NCBI GenBank assembly: GCA_036897095.1
Contig: JAYMSP010000617.1
Location: 1-45,646, forward strand
From: Plantago elongata
Lineage: Eukaryota; Streptophyta; Magnoliopsida; Lamiales; Plantaginaceae
Direction of reading: 5' to 3'
Length of the DNA: 45,646 bases
In this document: one piece after another, positions 32,901-45,403 of the stretch
Layout of the letters: every line of letters starts with the position of its first letter
How positions within the stretch are numbered: the first letter of the stretch is position 1
The notes under the pieces: model-generated
Told to the model about the DNA's origin: nothing
The model's database searches: none
What the model saw: the letters and a program-made list of their open reading frames with translations, nothing else
Position numbers and translations under genes: made by a program

Positions 32901-35900
32901 ACTAAGCAGAACTGAACTGAATGAAACTGAACTAAATGGAATTGAAGGAGTTTTCAGTTGAAGAGAACAAAGCCTAAATTACAAAAAAAGTGTCCATCTT
33001 CTCTTTATCCAAGGCCACCAAATGAAAGTTTGATGCGGCCTAGGATCATGCTCCGAGAATTCAAATATCTTTCTTCCTAAAAGTTTTTATTAGATGACTT
33101 GAGCAACCCACAAAAAACAGTGACAAGAATTTACAAGCTCTAAACCAAGGCAAAATACAGTATGAACGTTGAGAAGTAATGCATCGTCACCGGTTGAGAC
33201 TTGAGAGCCCTTTAGCTTACATAATCCTGATGCTTTACAAATTAGAGAGAATCCTTCAAATTAGCGATTTGAAAATAAAGGAAAAAATTGAAAAATCAAC
33301 CAAAAGTTGCCACTGATAAATTCTGCTTCCACAATGTTACTGCGAACGAATACTAGTATATTTCACAGTGATACTGTTATTGTAAATTGCCATACCTCAA
33401 AGTACTCAGAAGTATCCACCAATGACGTCAGAGAAAACACCAATCTCAGTACAGGAGCAACTACCATTCGCTGTTTGTCAATATCAATAGATGAATTTCT
33501 TCCCAACCTTGCATCTATACGCCTGAGATTGCCCTGTCATTGTTTCATATGATTATAGCTAATTCTCAAAAGTAAATTTTGTAAAAAGGGAGGTCACAAA
33601 GGTCTCCTAACTCAGGAGAATTTTCCAACCTTTATTTGGATGCTAAGAGCTTTGCATGAAGTAATGTGCTCAAGCGACCCCATTGAAAATAAAACCTGTG
33701 ACCCTGACTTCCCATACTTGTGACTGATTCTTAAAAGTAAAGCAAGTTCTGCTTCAAGAGTACAGACACGCTGCATTGACTCTAATGAGATACCACCACC
33801 CTGAATGAAATATACAGAAGAAACAGGAATGAAGGAGAGATTAGAATTTATTCAGATACATATCGGCTCTATCAGGCTAAAACAGCAACAGTGAATCAGT
33901 GATCCAGAAAGAATGTTCAGAGACGAGCATTGCAACAGGACAAAGATGATTCACACTGACCAAGAAAATGAACATTGAGACAACGAAGCCCATCTCAGTT
34001 GGTAAGACGCTTCCCCTCCAACAAATTGGTCAAGGGTTCGAGTTTTTGTCGTTTCAAAGAAGAAAAAGAAAAAAAAATGGACATTGAAAAGCCACCATAT
34101 ATAAATGGGTACAAATACAATGCTTCTACATCATATGTCAGCAACACTAAGATAAACTTTTGCTAACATGACATTGAAGCAATGATATTTAATTCTACAG
34201 TGGCTAAGAAGCCTGCAAGGTGCTGATGATTCTTTTTTGGTGAACCATATTCGAAATTGAAAAGAAACTTGCAATTTTTCCATAATAAATGAGCAGCTTG
34301 CAAAGTCCCTGGGTTATCCATCACATAATGTAATTTAAAAAAAGTAGAGCATATAAATATCTATTAGATGGCAGCCAGCAGGCATAAAGAAAAGCAACAG
34401 CTATGAACATAGACTCTAAAAGGAGAGATTTTTAAAAGAAAAACTTTGCAAATTTGTTATGGAGTCAGACTCATCAAGTGGGTTTTGAATACCTGATATG
34501 AAAAATTGCTGATGCTCATAAAACAAATCCTCAAGAAACCTCTACTTTGCAGTTGGTTCAAGAAAAACTTCTCTTGGTCAACACAGATGAATGCATCTAG
34601 AACATACAGTGAAATAGTTTTTACAGATTCACTTCCTTGAGCAGCATCTTTTGTTACCTAAATAAGAAACAAAATCAAATATAGTTATGCCACAAAGTAT
34701 AAAGTAATTACAGAGATGGATTTACACACAAAAAAAACTGTTAACCAAAAACTTCCAACTTATTTCTGAATTAATACCAATTGCCATACACATAAATGCC
34801 CTAATCATTGGATTAGGGTTCAATAAATCTTAGCTAAAGAAACCACATCAGCAAGTAACCTTCATTTTGTTATTATGGGAGTTTGATGGATGCCTTTGTT
34901 TTCATATGGTGTCAAGAAGAAGAGTTGTACTTCAAATCTTAAACATAAATGTCCTTTGACTGAAAAGGCAGTGGTGAACCAAAAAAGCCTATAAGACTTG
35001 AGATGGAGCTTATTATAGACCTACTGACGTCTTCCAGATAGAAACAAAGACAGCACAATTCAAAATGCATGCCAACAAGAGCCTGAGACAACATAATTGG
35101 CAACTATATTCCATGGAGCTCTTGAATCCAATCGATCCAAAAAAGTTCCCATCCAATCCACCAAGACTAGCATTTCACATAAATTTGTCAACTAATACAA
35201 TAGCTATAAACACAAATTAGAAAGCATGAGAATCATTTGCAGCCTAGAATCCAAAATATCTTATACATAGTCAACCTTGAGAAGCTTCTTCAAGCATAAG
35301 AACAGCAGGAAAAATATAGATGTCAACGATCAGGTAAAAAAATAACTAAGGTAGTGCACTGTAACAAGGCATGCAAAATTATTTATTCTGCTTCATATAA
35401 CGGAAAAGATTTATTCCGTCTATCCCATTAATAATACATCATATTGCCACATCAGGTGCCCCGTTAATAATGACATGTATATTCATGGTAACAGTTCATT
35501 GTTCTTCAATCGAGGTGAACTCAATCCCCAACATACCCCAGTTACATGTATCATTACTTTCTTGAGATATGAATCCCGTGGCAAAAAGTGAAGATTGCAG
35601 ATTTGAGGGGACAGATGGTGAAAATTTGTACATGTTTTCTCCTTCATAAAAGGGAAAGCTTCATCCTTTCAAAAGGGACAGAGAAGTGTTCATAAAATTA
35701 ATCAATGGTCATAGAATCTCCAAACTCCGGACCAAGAATACATAAACCTCATAACATGAACCTAGTGCAGAGCTAATGACAAGACACATAAATATGAAGG
35801 ACAAACAAAAAGCAAACAAGAGCATAGTGATCAAATGACCAACCAAGTTAAGGATTGGCTGAGCTTCTTTTCTTAGGATTGCAAAGTTTGCATGTGCTAA

Positions 35901-38900
35901 TTCCGACTGATCTTTGTTGATCTGTACAAAATATTTGGTTTAGACAAGTTGGAAATATAAACCCGAGCAAAAAGCAGCAAACAATTCTTTCTTCTTGTAA
36001 GTGATGAAACCTTTTCCAGATCCAAATCTTCATAATCTTGCTCGTCAACTGACAAGAACTGCAGAATCGTCGAAGGGACATCTGAATCAAGCATATGCCG
36101 ACAGTACTGGAAATAACTAAGCAGCAATGCATATTGCCTGGAACCAGAAAGAGCAGAATGTCAAAAAGTTTCCAGACCTGAAACAATTAAAAACTGGAAC
36201 TGCCCATTTTGGTCAAATGCCATACCGCCTTCTTAATGCTTCTGATGATTCGTGTCTAAGAATTGCCATGATAAGCTTGAATAAAATAGAATGACATGCC
36301 CCGTTGGATAATTGTTTAGTCATAATAATGTCAAGATATGTAACCGTGTCAGAATTCAAGCCACCAGGAAAGACAAATCTTTCATCGCGTAGTTTGGCCA
36401 TGCATGTGAGACCAACCTTGATACATTGCAAACATCATGTTATTAACCTTGAGAACGTATGCCATAAATAATATCAAGAACAACACCAACCTCCAAATTC
36501 AACAGTCAGATTACCTGAGTTAATATGTGTGCCATCCTTAGGGAACATTCAGTAGAACCAGAAGCCGTTAAGGAAGCATCTAACAACCTGGTCATTAGGA
36601 TATAGATTACCATATGTTCCAAGTGTACTTGACAAGGAAATAAATAGGAGAATGGCTTACTGAAATAATAATTCAGATTGGTTCTGGAAAGATATCTTTT
36701 GAGACGCGGAAACCTGAAAAATAAAACAGAGAGGAGAAGTTCGAAGTTATGAACAATTTTAGTGGCGAGACAAGTGCCAGAGCTAGCCTAAATCAATAGA
36801 CAGGAACTCCCAGACTCCAAAGAACGAAACTCACGTAGCAAGTTATCAATTTTAAATTTTATTTTATTTTTTGGATTAAATAGATCCAGACACGGAGACA
36901 ATAGTTATCAATTTGCTTACTATATAACATCCACAAATTAAGAAAGCTACACTTCATACAGAAACAAAGCATCCATGAAAATCGGAGGAAAGGGTTTGTA
37001 AAGAGGGTAACATAACAACACACAAAAATAATGAAAAGGTATAGCAGACCTCAGCAATTTGTGACCAACTAGTTAACAAGTGAAGCTGAGCAGCTTGTTC
37101 TTCGAGGTTCTTGTTGTACTTCCATCCCCATCGTAGTAGTTGTTGGATTGCTTCTCTTACTTCATCCAACTCAGATTCAGCCCCAAAGGAGCTGAGCTGG
37201 GGATTAGATAGATTACATTTCTGAAGAAATGACCAAGACAACTAGTAAATAGATTTGTACTCAGCAATTTATAAGATGATATATAAAGACAAATGTAAAA
37301 ATTACGGGAAATGTGTTAAGGATTAGATTGTATCCTTGTTGATATTTTCTCTCAACATTACACATAAATAGGCAAGTGCTAATTGCTAAGTAAACACTGA
37401 ACTCAAAAGCAAATCACAAAAATTACTATTAACTAAGGCCCCAAAAATTCACGTTTCTTTCTCTTTTTCATCACTCAGATCAGAACCAACTTAGTCAAAA
37501 GCAAATAACAGAAGAATAACTAACAAACACACATTGACTGTATATTAAGCATGTCTGCAAAAATCTCAAGTTTCAATAATGATTAATGAGCTGGTAATGG
37601 GGAGGGGAAACTGTCATAAAAGAGCACCTGCCAGAGTCGATTTCTGAAAGCAGCTAGGTCAATAAGACGATCCCCGCGTTCTGAATAATAGTAGACACCC
37701 CTTCCAGAGGGTTCTGGATTGGCAAGAATATCCTCAGCCTATAGATCATAAAAGCACCAGATGAATTATGGTCTGAGACCGGACAACAAGATCAAAAGCA
37801 GATAGATCGTACCAGAGTTGCATATCTTGTACTGGAGACAGACTGTGAAGACTTCACCGAGACATTAGGAGATTCAAAGTGTACGATCTCAAGCAACTCT
37901 AATACCTACAAAAAATGGAAGTGAAATATTCAGTGTCAGCATGCCTTACATTGCCACCACGACAAATACAAACAGGTTCAATTTTAGGGGCAAAGAATAC
38001 GGGTAAAAAACTGTTCAGGTAATACAACTGAGAAAAGCTGAGAGGATAAACAGTGGCAAATAGAGGGTAGAGTTAAACACATAAAATTAGCATTACTTGC
38101 ATATGAGAAACATTTGGAAATAGATGGGTACTGCTAGTGCCATGCAGAGCATGATAATTTACACCATGCTTAGTTGCTTACGATCAAGAGGTACCACATT
38201 CTTCTAAAACCATAATGTTGTCCATTTTGGGCATTTTCTAAAAGCTCGACATTTCCGTCGACAGAAAGCCACTATCTCCACTTATTAATTCTTTATTCAC
38301 TCCCTCTCATGCTTCCTCAATTGTCCATTTTGGGCATTTTCTAAAAGCTTGGCACTTCCTTCAACAGAAAGCCACTATCTCCGCTTATTAATTCTTTATT
38401 CAGCTCAGTTGGTAAGATGCTTCACCTCCAACCAATAGGTCAGGGGTTCAAGTCACCCCCGTTTCAAAAAAAATCAATTTCCTCTCCTAATTTTTATGAT
38501 CAACTTGCAACTTCACCAGTATAATTTTCATTAATACATCCACAAACCATCTTTTTTCATTGCCAAACCAAAATGCTATGCATCAAAAAGAACGGAGGCA
38601 TTAATGTGGTCTGCAAAGTAGGAAAAAAAATTGTAGAAACAATGCCAAGGGTGAAATGTCCTTTAAATACAGAATTTAAAAGAACCAACCCTAAGAAACC
38701 TTTACTACCTTGCTCTTCATACTTGGACCAGCTGTTGCAATTCTTGTATCTTTCTCATTGATAAAAGAAAATGCACCGTGATCAGTGCCATAGTCAGTAT
38801 GTTTCGGTTCAAACAGCTCAGAAAGAATACTGTGGCAAGCTTCACTATGCGCAGGATCCGATGGGTCTGCTGAATGTAATTCCACAGCTAAAAGTTTTAA

Positions 38901-41900
38901 CAGCCATGCTCTCTGCAAAGTGCAAGGCAATAGAAGATTAGTGTCCTGAACAATAATGCGACTTCTCAGCTGTTCTACAACAAGAACAGAGTGTAAAGAC
39001 AATAAGTAATTGATGCTGTGTGCATATGCAACTACATGCAGAACAGTTACAATATCTAAGAACCCAAGTTGAATAGCCAATTCACAAGATTTAGAAATTA
39101 GAAGAGTAATTGAAGCCACGTGCAGGAAGAAGCCATGACTCCACTTTATCTTAGTAAAAGACATGATGATAAAGTTCTGGAAAAACCCTAGAGTCCCGAT
39201 CATATCAAAACTCAAAAGCATGAACCAGAAAACAAGAGTTTCACAAAGTCACCCTCCTTCTATCTCTTGCAATGTCTATAACGACTGAGAAGATATTTGA
39301 CTAGTGACTACCTACTGGTGTCAATAGATCTAAATTCCACGCAGGCTTCCAAAGTACACATATGAATCATTTTCCCATACATAAAACTCACGTAAAATCT
39401 AGATCTCGAGTTTTCAAAATCAAATGACACACTGATTACTGAACCTATCTATCTCAATAAAATTCTATTCATTTAAAAAATTCTACCTCCAATTTTCTTG
39501 ATGCATAGTTTAGAGCATCAGAATGTATGTTCAACCAATTGGCCGGGGGTTCGAGTCACATTTGCCGTTTCAAAAAAAAAAAAAAAGAATGTATGCTCAA
39601 CCTTGAGGAAAATTTTGTAACACCTCATAAGAATTCAAGTGACTAAACACCAAATGATGCCAGCGAACAAGAAACTTTTATGAAACTTCTGCAGACTGGT
39701 TGAAATTATTTAAGTTAATCAGCTGCATGGGGAAAAAAAGACAACAAGATTTGAATAGCAGTTTCAGAAGCATATATAATCGTTCACCCAATGGGCCATC
39801 GTCCGCATCCTTCATATCACTCACATCACCATAAGAAGAATACAGCAGCATAATAACACAGCAATCACAGTGAACGGGAAAAAAAAAAAGGGAAGTCTAT
39901 ATATATGTAGATGTGTGATTGATTGTTATGCATTATGATTCAATTGGCATAATTATCAAGTCTATATATATTTTGATAGGTCGGTGAAGGTTATAACTCT
40001 TATACTGTCTTTTATATGCCTTACCACTTCACACTCTTCACATATTTGGATATGAAACAGAAAGTTTTGCTGATGAAAACTTTTGAAAACACGAGAAAAT
40101 AAGAGGGCGTGTTGATTCAAAAGTTTCTTTTGTTTTTCCTTATAGTTCAAGTAAGAAGGCGGAGATGCATTACATGATTAGATGAGCAATGTTACTTTTC
40201 TCAATGCCATTATTTAGTCAACGAAATGATCACTTGATGTTGAATCCTCTAAGGCTGGCTAAGATACTTATTACTGAGTTGCACTGGATTAGTAACCCTG
40301 GTAAAAGAGTATCTTTATAACATGAAGTTGCAGGTTTACAAATCTCTTATATAAATATCCCATCACACCATTGAGCTCCCTTTTGGGGCACAATTTTTTC
40401 GGATAGACATGAAGACATATTGACTGAAACTAGTTAAACTACAAAAGGAACTCATTATACTTATATTTAACAGGATTCAACTAGCCAAGAAGTACCTGAT
40501 GAAGTGAACTAATGCGCAGTGCCTGACTTTCATTTCTGCTTGGAAGGGGTGCAACACCCAGGGAATTCAAGTGCTGAATGAAAAATATATATATTTTTTC
40601 TGAGACAACCAGGTAGTAATTGAAGCATACTCATTGAGGGGAAAGAAGAGGTTTTAAAATCTTAAGGTGGACAAAATATTTATACCTTGACAAAGAACCT
40701 GTACTTTTTAGTACACAATAAATCCATGACAGCAACAGACGTCAACGGGCTTGCACATAACTCGTGTAGGAGCTGCAGAGAATACTGGGCGTGAGCACAC
40801 AGATGAACAACAACATGATTGCACATTAATAAATCATAAGCAGTAAGCTTCGAAGTTATGCAAGGGCATTTAAACCTGAAAACCAAATTCATGAAGCGGC
40901 GCGTTCACGTCAGGCTTCAACAGGTTATCCAAAATATCGAGAATGACCTTCAGACAGCTATATCAGACAAAAGGTTGTAAAATATTATGCCATGAAGATT
41001 TGAAGTACAAGTTAATAGAATATCCAATACACAATAGAAACTAAAAATGGCTGAGCATATCAATAATAACCTATAATGAAATTTTGGCTGAAGCACTGTC
41101 CTTTCCACTGGGCCATCAACATCAAATTTAAGCAACAGATGTGTAATATTTGGAGCCGGCTTGTTGATATTGTCAATAAGCAGCTGAATTCACAAAAAGA
41201 GTCCCATTAAACATGTAGACAGATGGTACAAAATCTTCGAAATTTGAATTACTGAAACTCAAACTGAGTGCTACAGATACATCAGGTCACCTCAAAACCT
41301 CACACGTTATTTGGAAAATGAAAATAGGACGACCGTATTGCTCTATATACTGTGTGAGCCAGAACAGCATCTCACATTTATAATGGAGAATAACATCAAG
41401 ATCATCTAATCACAATTAGTCTGGGAATAGTCTAATGAAGCTAAAACATTTAAAAACGGAGTAACAGCTGATTTGTCTCGAAAACATAACTAGAAAACTA
41501 GAAGTATCACTTCCAGATGAAGAGAAAGTTCCTTAGACCATATTAATCAACACACCTCAACTTCAACACGGCCAGAAATGACATATCATACTATAACCTA
41601 GAGAATGGCCAGATGTTTCAACTTTGCATTTGCATGCATAGTAATTTGATCTCAAAGTTAAGAACAAAGTTTTTCTCTTGTAAAGTTTCCCGTTATTTGA
41701 AGTTATCCTCTATAGTCAAATATTTATGTCCAGTGTCCCCTTCTACCCATAATACTATTTCTAGACCAAAAATATTTGTTAGTTTTAATAGGCATGCATC
41801 TTCATGGATCCTATCACATAATAGAAAAACCAAATTTAACATTTAACACCATCCAGGCAATGAAAAGGAATGGGAATTAAAAGGTCTTATTTGCCGACTG

Positions 41901-44900
41901 CAATCAACACTACATGGAAGCTGATAAGAATAAGATCAAGTTTCTAGGGACAGGAAGGGTAACAGTGAAGACTTGTGGGTTTGACATCCTCACTATCACC
42001 AAAATATACAGTCACACAATGCACACATAGACATACTTTTCTAGGGAGATGCTGCGAAGATTACCGAAATGCTACAGTCCTAAGTCTCTGCTTCCATTTT
42101 CTTACTACATTCTTGTCAAAGAATAGCGAGTCAGTTGATAGTCTGAACGAGTTCGAGAGAATTAATGAGGTACTTGAAGTATTAAAAAGCAAAAGAAAAT
42201 TTGGTCCACTTATCAAACAATCTTGTATGTGAATGTATCATTGTAAGAGCTCTATGTCATTTCAATCTATTTTGACATGTAAAATTAACCAGCTGTCTCA
42301 AAACTTAGAGCAGAAAATTTGAGATATTAATAAATGAAAGTAGAAGGTTTTACTATCAATTTAGACTCAACAGTGAACTAAATAGAGATAACACAAGAAA
42401 TAACTTACTTGCATTATTAGAACACCAAGATCTTCACTGCTATCCTCAATAATTTGACTTTCTTCAGAACGTAGCTCTAAGCAGGTAGCATAATCTTCAA
42501 TCAACCCATTTGCAGCATTAGATTTCAGGAGCAACTGAGGGAGCCCAACCATACGGGAACTGCATGTAGTGAAACACGTTCTTATGATGTTGAAAACCAA
42601 AGATCATAATCACAGATGAAATGAAGGGGATGGAAAGCTGCCTTATTATACTCAAAATCTTGATGGAGCACAACTGAATCTGTGGCTGCAAATCATATCT
42701 GACATACTCCAATAATGCCAAAATTTGACTTTGATCTTGAGAGAGTATGACATCCAGCGGCTGCATTATTAAGAAACTTTAGTACAATTCTGAAACATAC
42801 TCGCACGACACACTCAGACAAATAAGGGTTTGAAATATTATGCACGAAACAACAATAAAACTTAAAAGAAATTATAGGCTTGGTTATTCAATCTTCAAAG
42901 ATAACAACAATAAAACATTTAAATTGAAAAATATAAGCAACAATGAATTAAGTTTTTTGCTAACAGACTTCCACTTTTTTTTCAGGTGATCTATTGCAAA
43001 TTTCTATATTTCAGCTTTGTTTTTTAGACATGCATTATCAATGAGCACCTGGAAGCTCAAAATTTTATCAAAAAGAAAAGCTATATACGAATATAGCCAA
43101 ACCAGAAGTCCTCACTTTTAAAAGTCTATGCTTAAATATATAGCCAAAAAATCCGAACTACCAATCACTTGTGACATCATGTAAGCTACCATTATGAATA
43201 CAAGTAAACAGGGATTTCAAAAAAAGAGAGCTACGTGAAATTTATAACAAAATAACCGCATTTTGAATTATATACTCCTCCCCCGCCTTGCTATTAAATA
43301 ACCATTTTCCTTTCTTGAAGTCCCGTTAATATATACACATTCCAAAAGTGGCACAAGTACAATCCCACATACAAATCACATTCATGCTTTATTCTTCTCC
43401 CCTACTTTAATACCCACCAACCAATTTTATTCTTCTTTATTTGTTTTTCCATTATTTACTTGTATCTCTTTAGAAAGAACCATAAAAGTTATGGGTATTC
43501 AATAGCGGACAAAGGGAGTATATGAAAGCAAAACTTCTACAGAGATATCATACATATTATTACATAGAGGTTAACCAAACTAAAGAGCAGCATGGACATT
43601 GAGGTCATTACCTGACAGAGGGGGCGCCAGAAATCAGAAACTATCAAGTCTTTCTCCATAACGAGAATAATTATCTCAAGTGAAAGCAGAACTGCCTTTT
43701 CAAGAAGTGATCCGTGCATTTGACTTGTACGTTCAGTAATAAGAAAATTCACTCCGGGTAAAACAATACCCATAATGTTCCGAAAGACAGTTTTCCCACT
43801 CATAAAGTCCTGCATAAAAAGCCAATACAATCATGTAATGACTACTGTACCCTGAAAATTCATTAAATTACCAGAAACATATTCCCAGAGCTAAGTTATG
43901 GATGAGCTACAAAACTCTAAAGAATCTTATCACTGGAATTAGGAAGTCCCAGAGATAAATTCAAAGGTATGAACTTAGAGGAAGTCAAACTCAAACCTTC
44001 ATAATTTCCACAATAGGAAGCTGCAATTGAACCAAAGAAGACTGTCCTGCTACTGAGAGTTGTGGTTGGTCAGCGAGCGCGTCACTGTCTTCTTCACTTA
44101 TATCGTACATGCTTAGCATCCTACACATGATAACAAATTAACCTGGAGTTCACTAAAAAATTGTTTATGATACTATACAACAACAGACATGGACAAAGAA
44201 CAAATTCAGCAAATAGAAAACAACAGGTGAAGGATCGAGAAGTGCAAACAAAAGCAATTAATCCCAGGAGACTTTTAAACAACTCACATGTGAAAATGTT
44301 TGAGACTAGCTACCACCAACTGCCATTTCTCACAAGAATCTGCATAAGCTCTTTGTGGAAATGGACCAAACACGTGATCATATATAAATCTGAAAATCCC
44401 AACGAATCTGAAAAAGCAAAAGATAACCCCAGTTAAGACAATCTTCACAAAAACTTAGGTAAAGTAACACAACTTTACTAGCAATTACCTGTGCCCCCTG
44501 TCACTAATATCCCTCTCCTCAGCAATAAGATTATTTAGGAGATTGATAAATGATATAGTTGAAGGGTATCTCTCTCTTCGGGCTTCAATTTCGTTCAACT
44601 CAAATCTCATATCATAAACCTACAATATCAAAGAATCTCATCACAATTGAATCATAACACATTCAACTTCTCCTGTTGATGCATTCAGAGAACAAATAGC
44701 TTGATCAATTGATTATAAATAAATTTTAAGTCGTGGTTATAGTTATCATCCTCCATATTATCTAACTTCTATGCAGATTTCACTAGATATAATGGTGCAT
44801 GAGCTGACGACAAACGCATCAATATTTGTATGCAAGCCGAACTTACTATTACGTTCATTAAATGATTTGAGTGGGGAGGAAAAAGAGGAAAACTTACTAT

Positions 44901-45403
44901 TACGTTCATTAAATGATTTGAGTGGGGAGGAAAAAGAGGAAAACTTGATATTAACAGATGTAAATAAAATAAATCTCAATTTAGCTCTCCGTCAATCAAA
45001 TTGGACCTAATAAGTGCAAATGCAAAGCAGCCGACCTGTGTATCCATTGCATTCCCACTGCTCCCAACGTTAGGTCCAACAACTACTGGAAGATCATAAT
45101 TCTGTAAGTATCTCCAAACTGTATCTTTTATGAGAGGGGTCACGTGGACAAATGTTCCAATGGCATTACGCAGGGCCCCCTATAGATGCATAAAGTAAAA
45201 GGCGGTAAGTGGCCAAAAACTGTAGAAATTGAATGCCAGAAACAACATTACCCAATCAAAGATGGGGGAAAAACATTAGAAGTTTAAAAACAGAGACCAA
45301 CCTTTAGATAAGGAGGTACATTTTCATAACTAAGCAGCTTGAATAATGGCTCAATATCAGGAAACCAGTTCTTCCTCTCAACCGGATTACCATTTTCAAC
45401 AAC
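29999..45403 (-). CDS. NUP205: Nuclear pore protein NUP205, 3' part (5' end outside window)
   Basis: NUP205 is a large alpha-solenoid scaffold of the inner ring of the nuclear pore. I assembled 32 exons, 1315 codons, all in frame: 45403-45302, 45179-45036, 44619-44489, 44407-44288, 44120-43997, 43809-43612, 42760-42642, 42559-42409, 41183-41071, 40957-40876, 40772-40686, 40573-40496, 38912-38709, 37905-37813, 37738-37628, 37220-37050, 36713-36661, 36587-36515, 36416-36226, 36137-36011, 35921-35844, 34657-34493, 33800-33630, 33533-33396, 32308-32165, 31876-31763, 31662-31573, 31479-31342, 31235-31135, 30516-30397, 30313-30181, 30082-29999. Family-typical stretches include VERKNWFPDIEPLFKLL, EARRERYPSTISFINLL, VLQPKFHY, LRWGWKYNKNLEEQAAQLH, DEQDYEDLDLEK and SLYVLDAFICVDQEKFF. 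Plant NUP205 is about 1840 residues, so some 500 N-terminal residues are missing beyond the right edge. The intron after the 42642 donor begins GC. No frameshift or stop was found. Confidence 0.93.
32842..32974. mobile_element. Tourist-like MITE in a NUP205 intron
   Basis: A 133-bp element with TAA on both sides (32839-32841 and 32975-32977). Its inverted ends are ggatatgttctcttcaactg and cagttgaagagaacaaagcc; the inner 14 bases match perfectly. The interior is made of gaactgaactgaa motifs. It is the best-preserved member of the family that includes the pair at 2415-2713. Confidence 0.82.
33979..34073 (+). mobile_element. tRNA-derived SINE in a NUP205 intron
   Basis: The target duplication aaaatgaacattga / aaaatggacattga (33965-33978 and 34074-34087, one mismatch) bounds the element. 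It has an A-box (tctcagttggtaagac) and a B-box (agggttcgagttt) in tRNA-like spacing, then gtttcaaa and an A-rich tail. It is antisense to NUP205. Confidence 0.8.
38218..38402. repeat. 103-bp tandem duplication, MITE-like sequence
   Basis: Two copies start at 38218 and 38321. They share ttgtccattttgggcatttt, agaaagccactatctcc and cttattaattctttattca. The wording (tccattttggg..., ctttattcactccctctc) resembles Stowaway-type MITE interiors. The second copy is interrupted by a SINE directly after ctttattca. Confidence 0.7.
38400..38468 (+). mobile_element. tRNA-derived SINE in a NUP205 intron
   Basis: It has an A-box (gctcagttggtaagatgc), a B-box (ggggttcaagtca), the same gtttcaaaaaaa tail and the same central cttcacctccaaccaa as its relatives at 33979 and 39537. 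It is inserted in the second unit of a 103-bp duplication. I did not find a clean target duplication. It is antisense to NUP205. Confidence 0.7.
39537..39585 (+). mobile_element. 5'-truncated SINE in a NUP205 intron
   Basis: Only the B-box half remains (aattggccgggggttcgagtc, then gccgtttc and a run of about 15 A). It sits between direct repeats agaatgtatgttcaacc (39520-39536) and agaatgtatgctcaacc (39586-39602), a 17-bp target duplication with one change. It belongs to the same family and orientation as the SINEs at 33979 and 38400. Confidence 0.82.
43275..43518. mobile_element. Stowaway-like MITE in a NUP205 intron
   Basis: A 244-bp element with TA at both flanks. The left end reads ctcctcccccgccttgctat and the right end, in reverse complement, ctccctttgtccgctattg. 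The inverted similarity continues into gctattaaataaccat / gctattgaatacccat. CTCC ends and a TA target are the mariner-related Stowaway signature. No coding capacity is seen. Confidence 0.8.
44840..44941. repeat. Perfect 51-bp tandem duplication in a NUP205 intron
   Basis: Units 44840-44890 and 44891-44941 appear identical (starting aacttactattacgttcatt and ending aaaaagagga). A third partial start (aactt) follows. Identity implies a very recent event, useful as a length-polymorphic marker. Short open frames through it on both strands are artefacts of the repeat. Confidence 0.88.

Noticed and set aside
34030-34045. Possible tRNA gene (A- and B-box)
   Set aside because: It has no cloverleaf, carries an A-rich tail and is bounded by a target duplication, so it is a SINE.
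35400-35630. Possible second Stowaway-like MITE (tccgtctatcccattaataa...)
   Set aside because: I could find no matching inverted end or TA flank on the right side.
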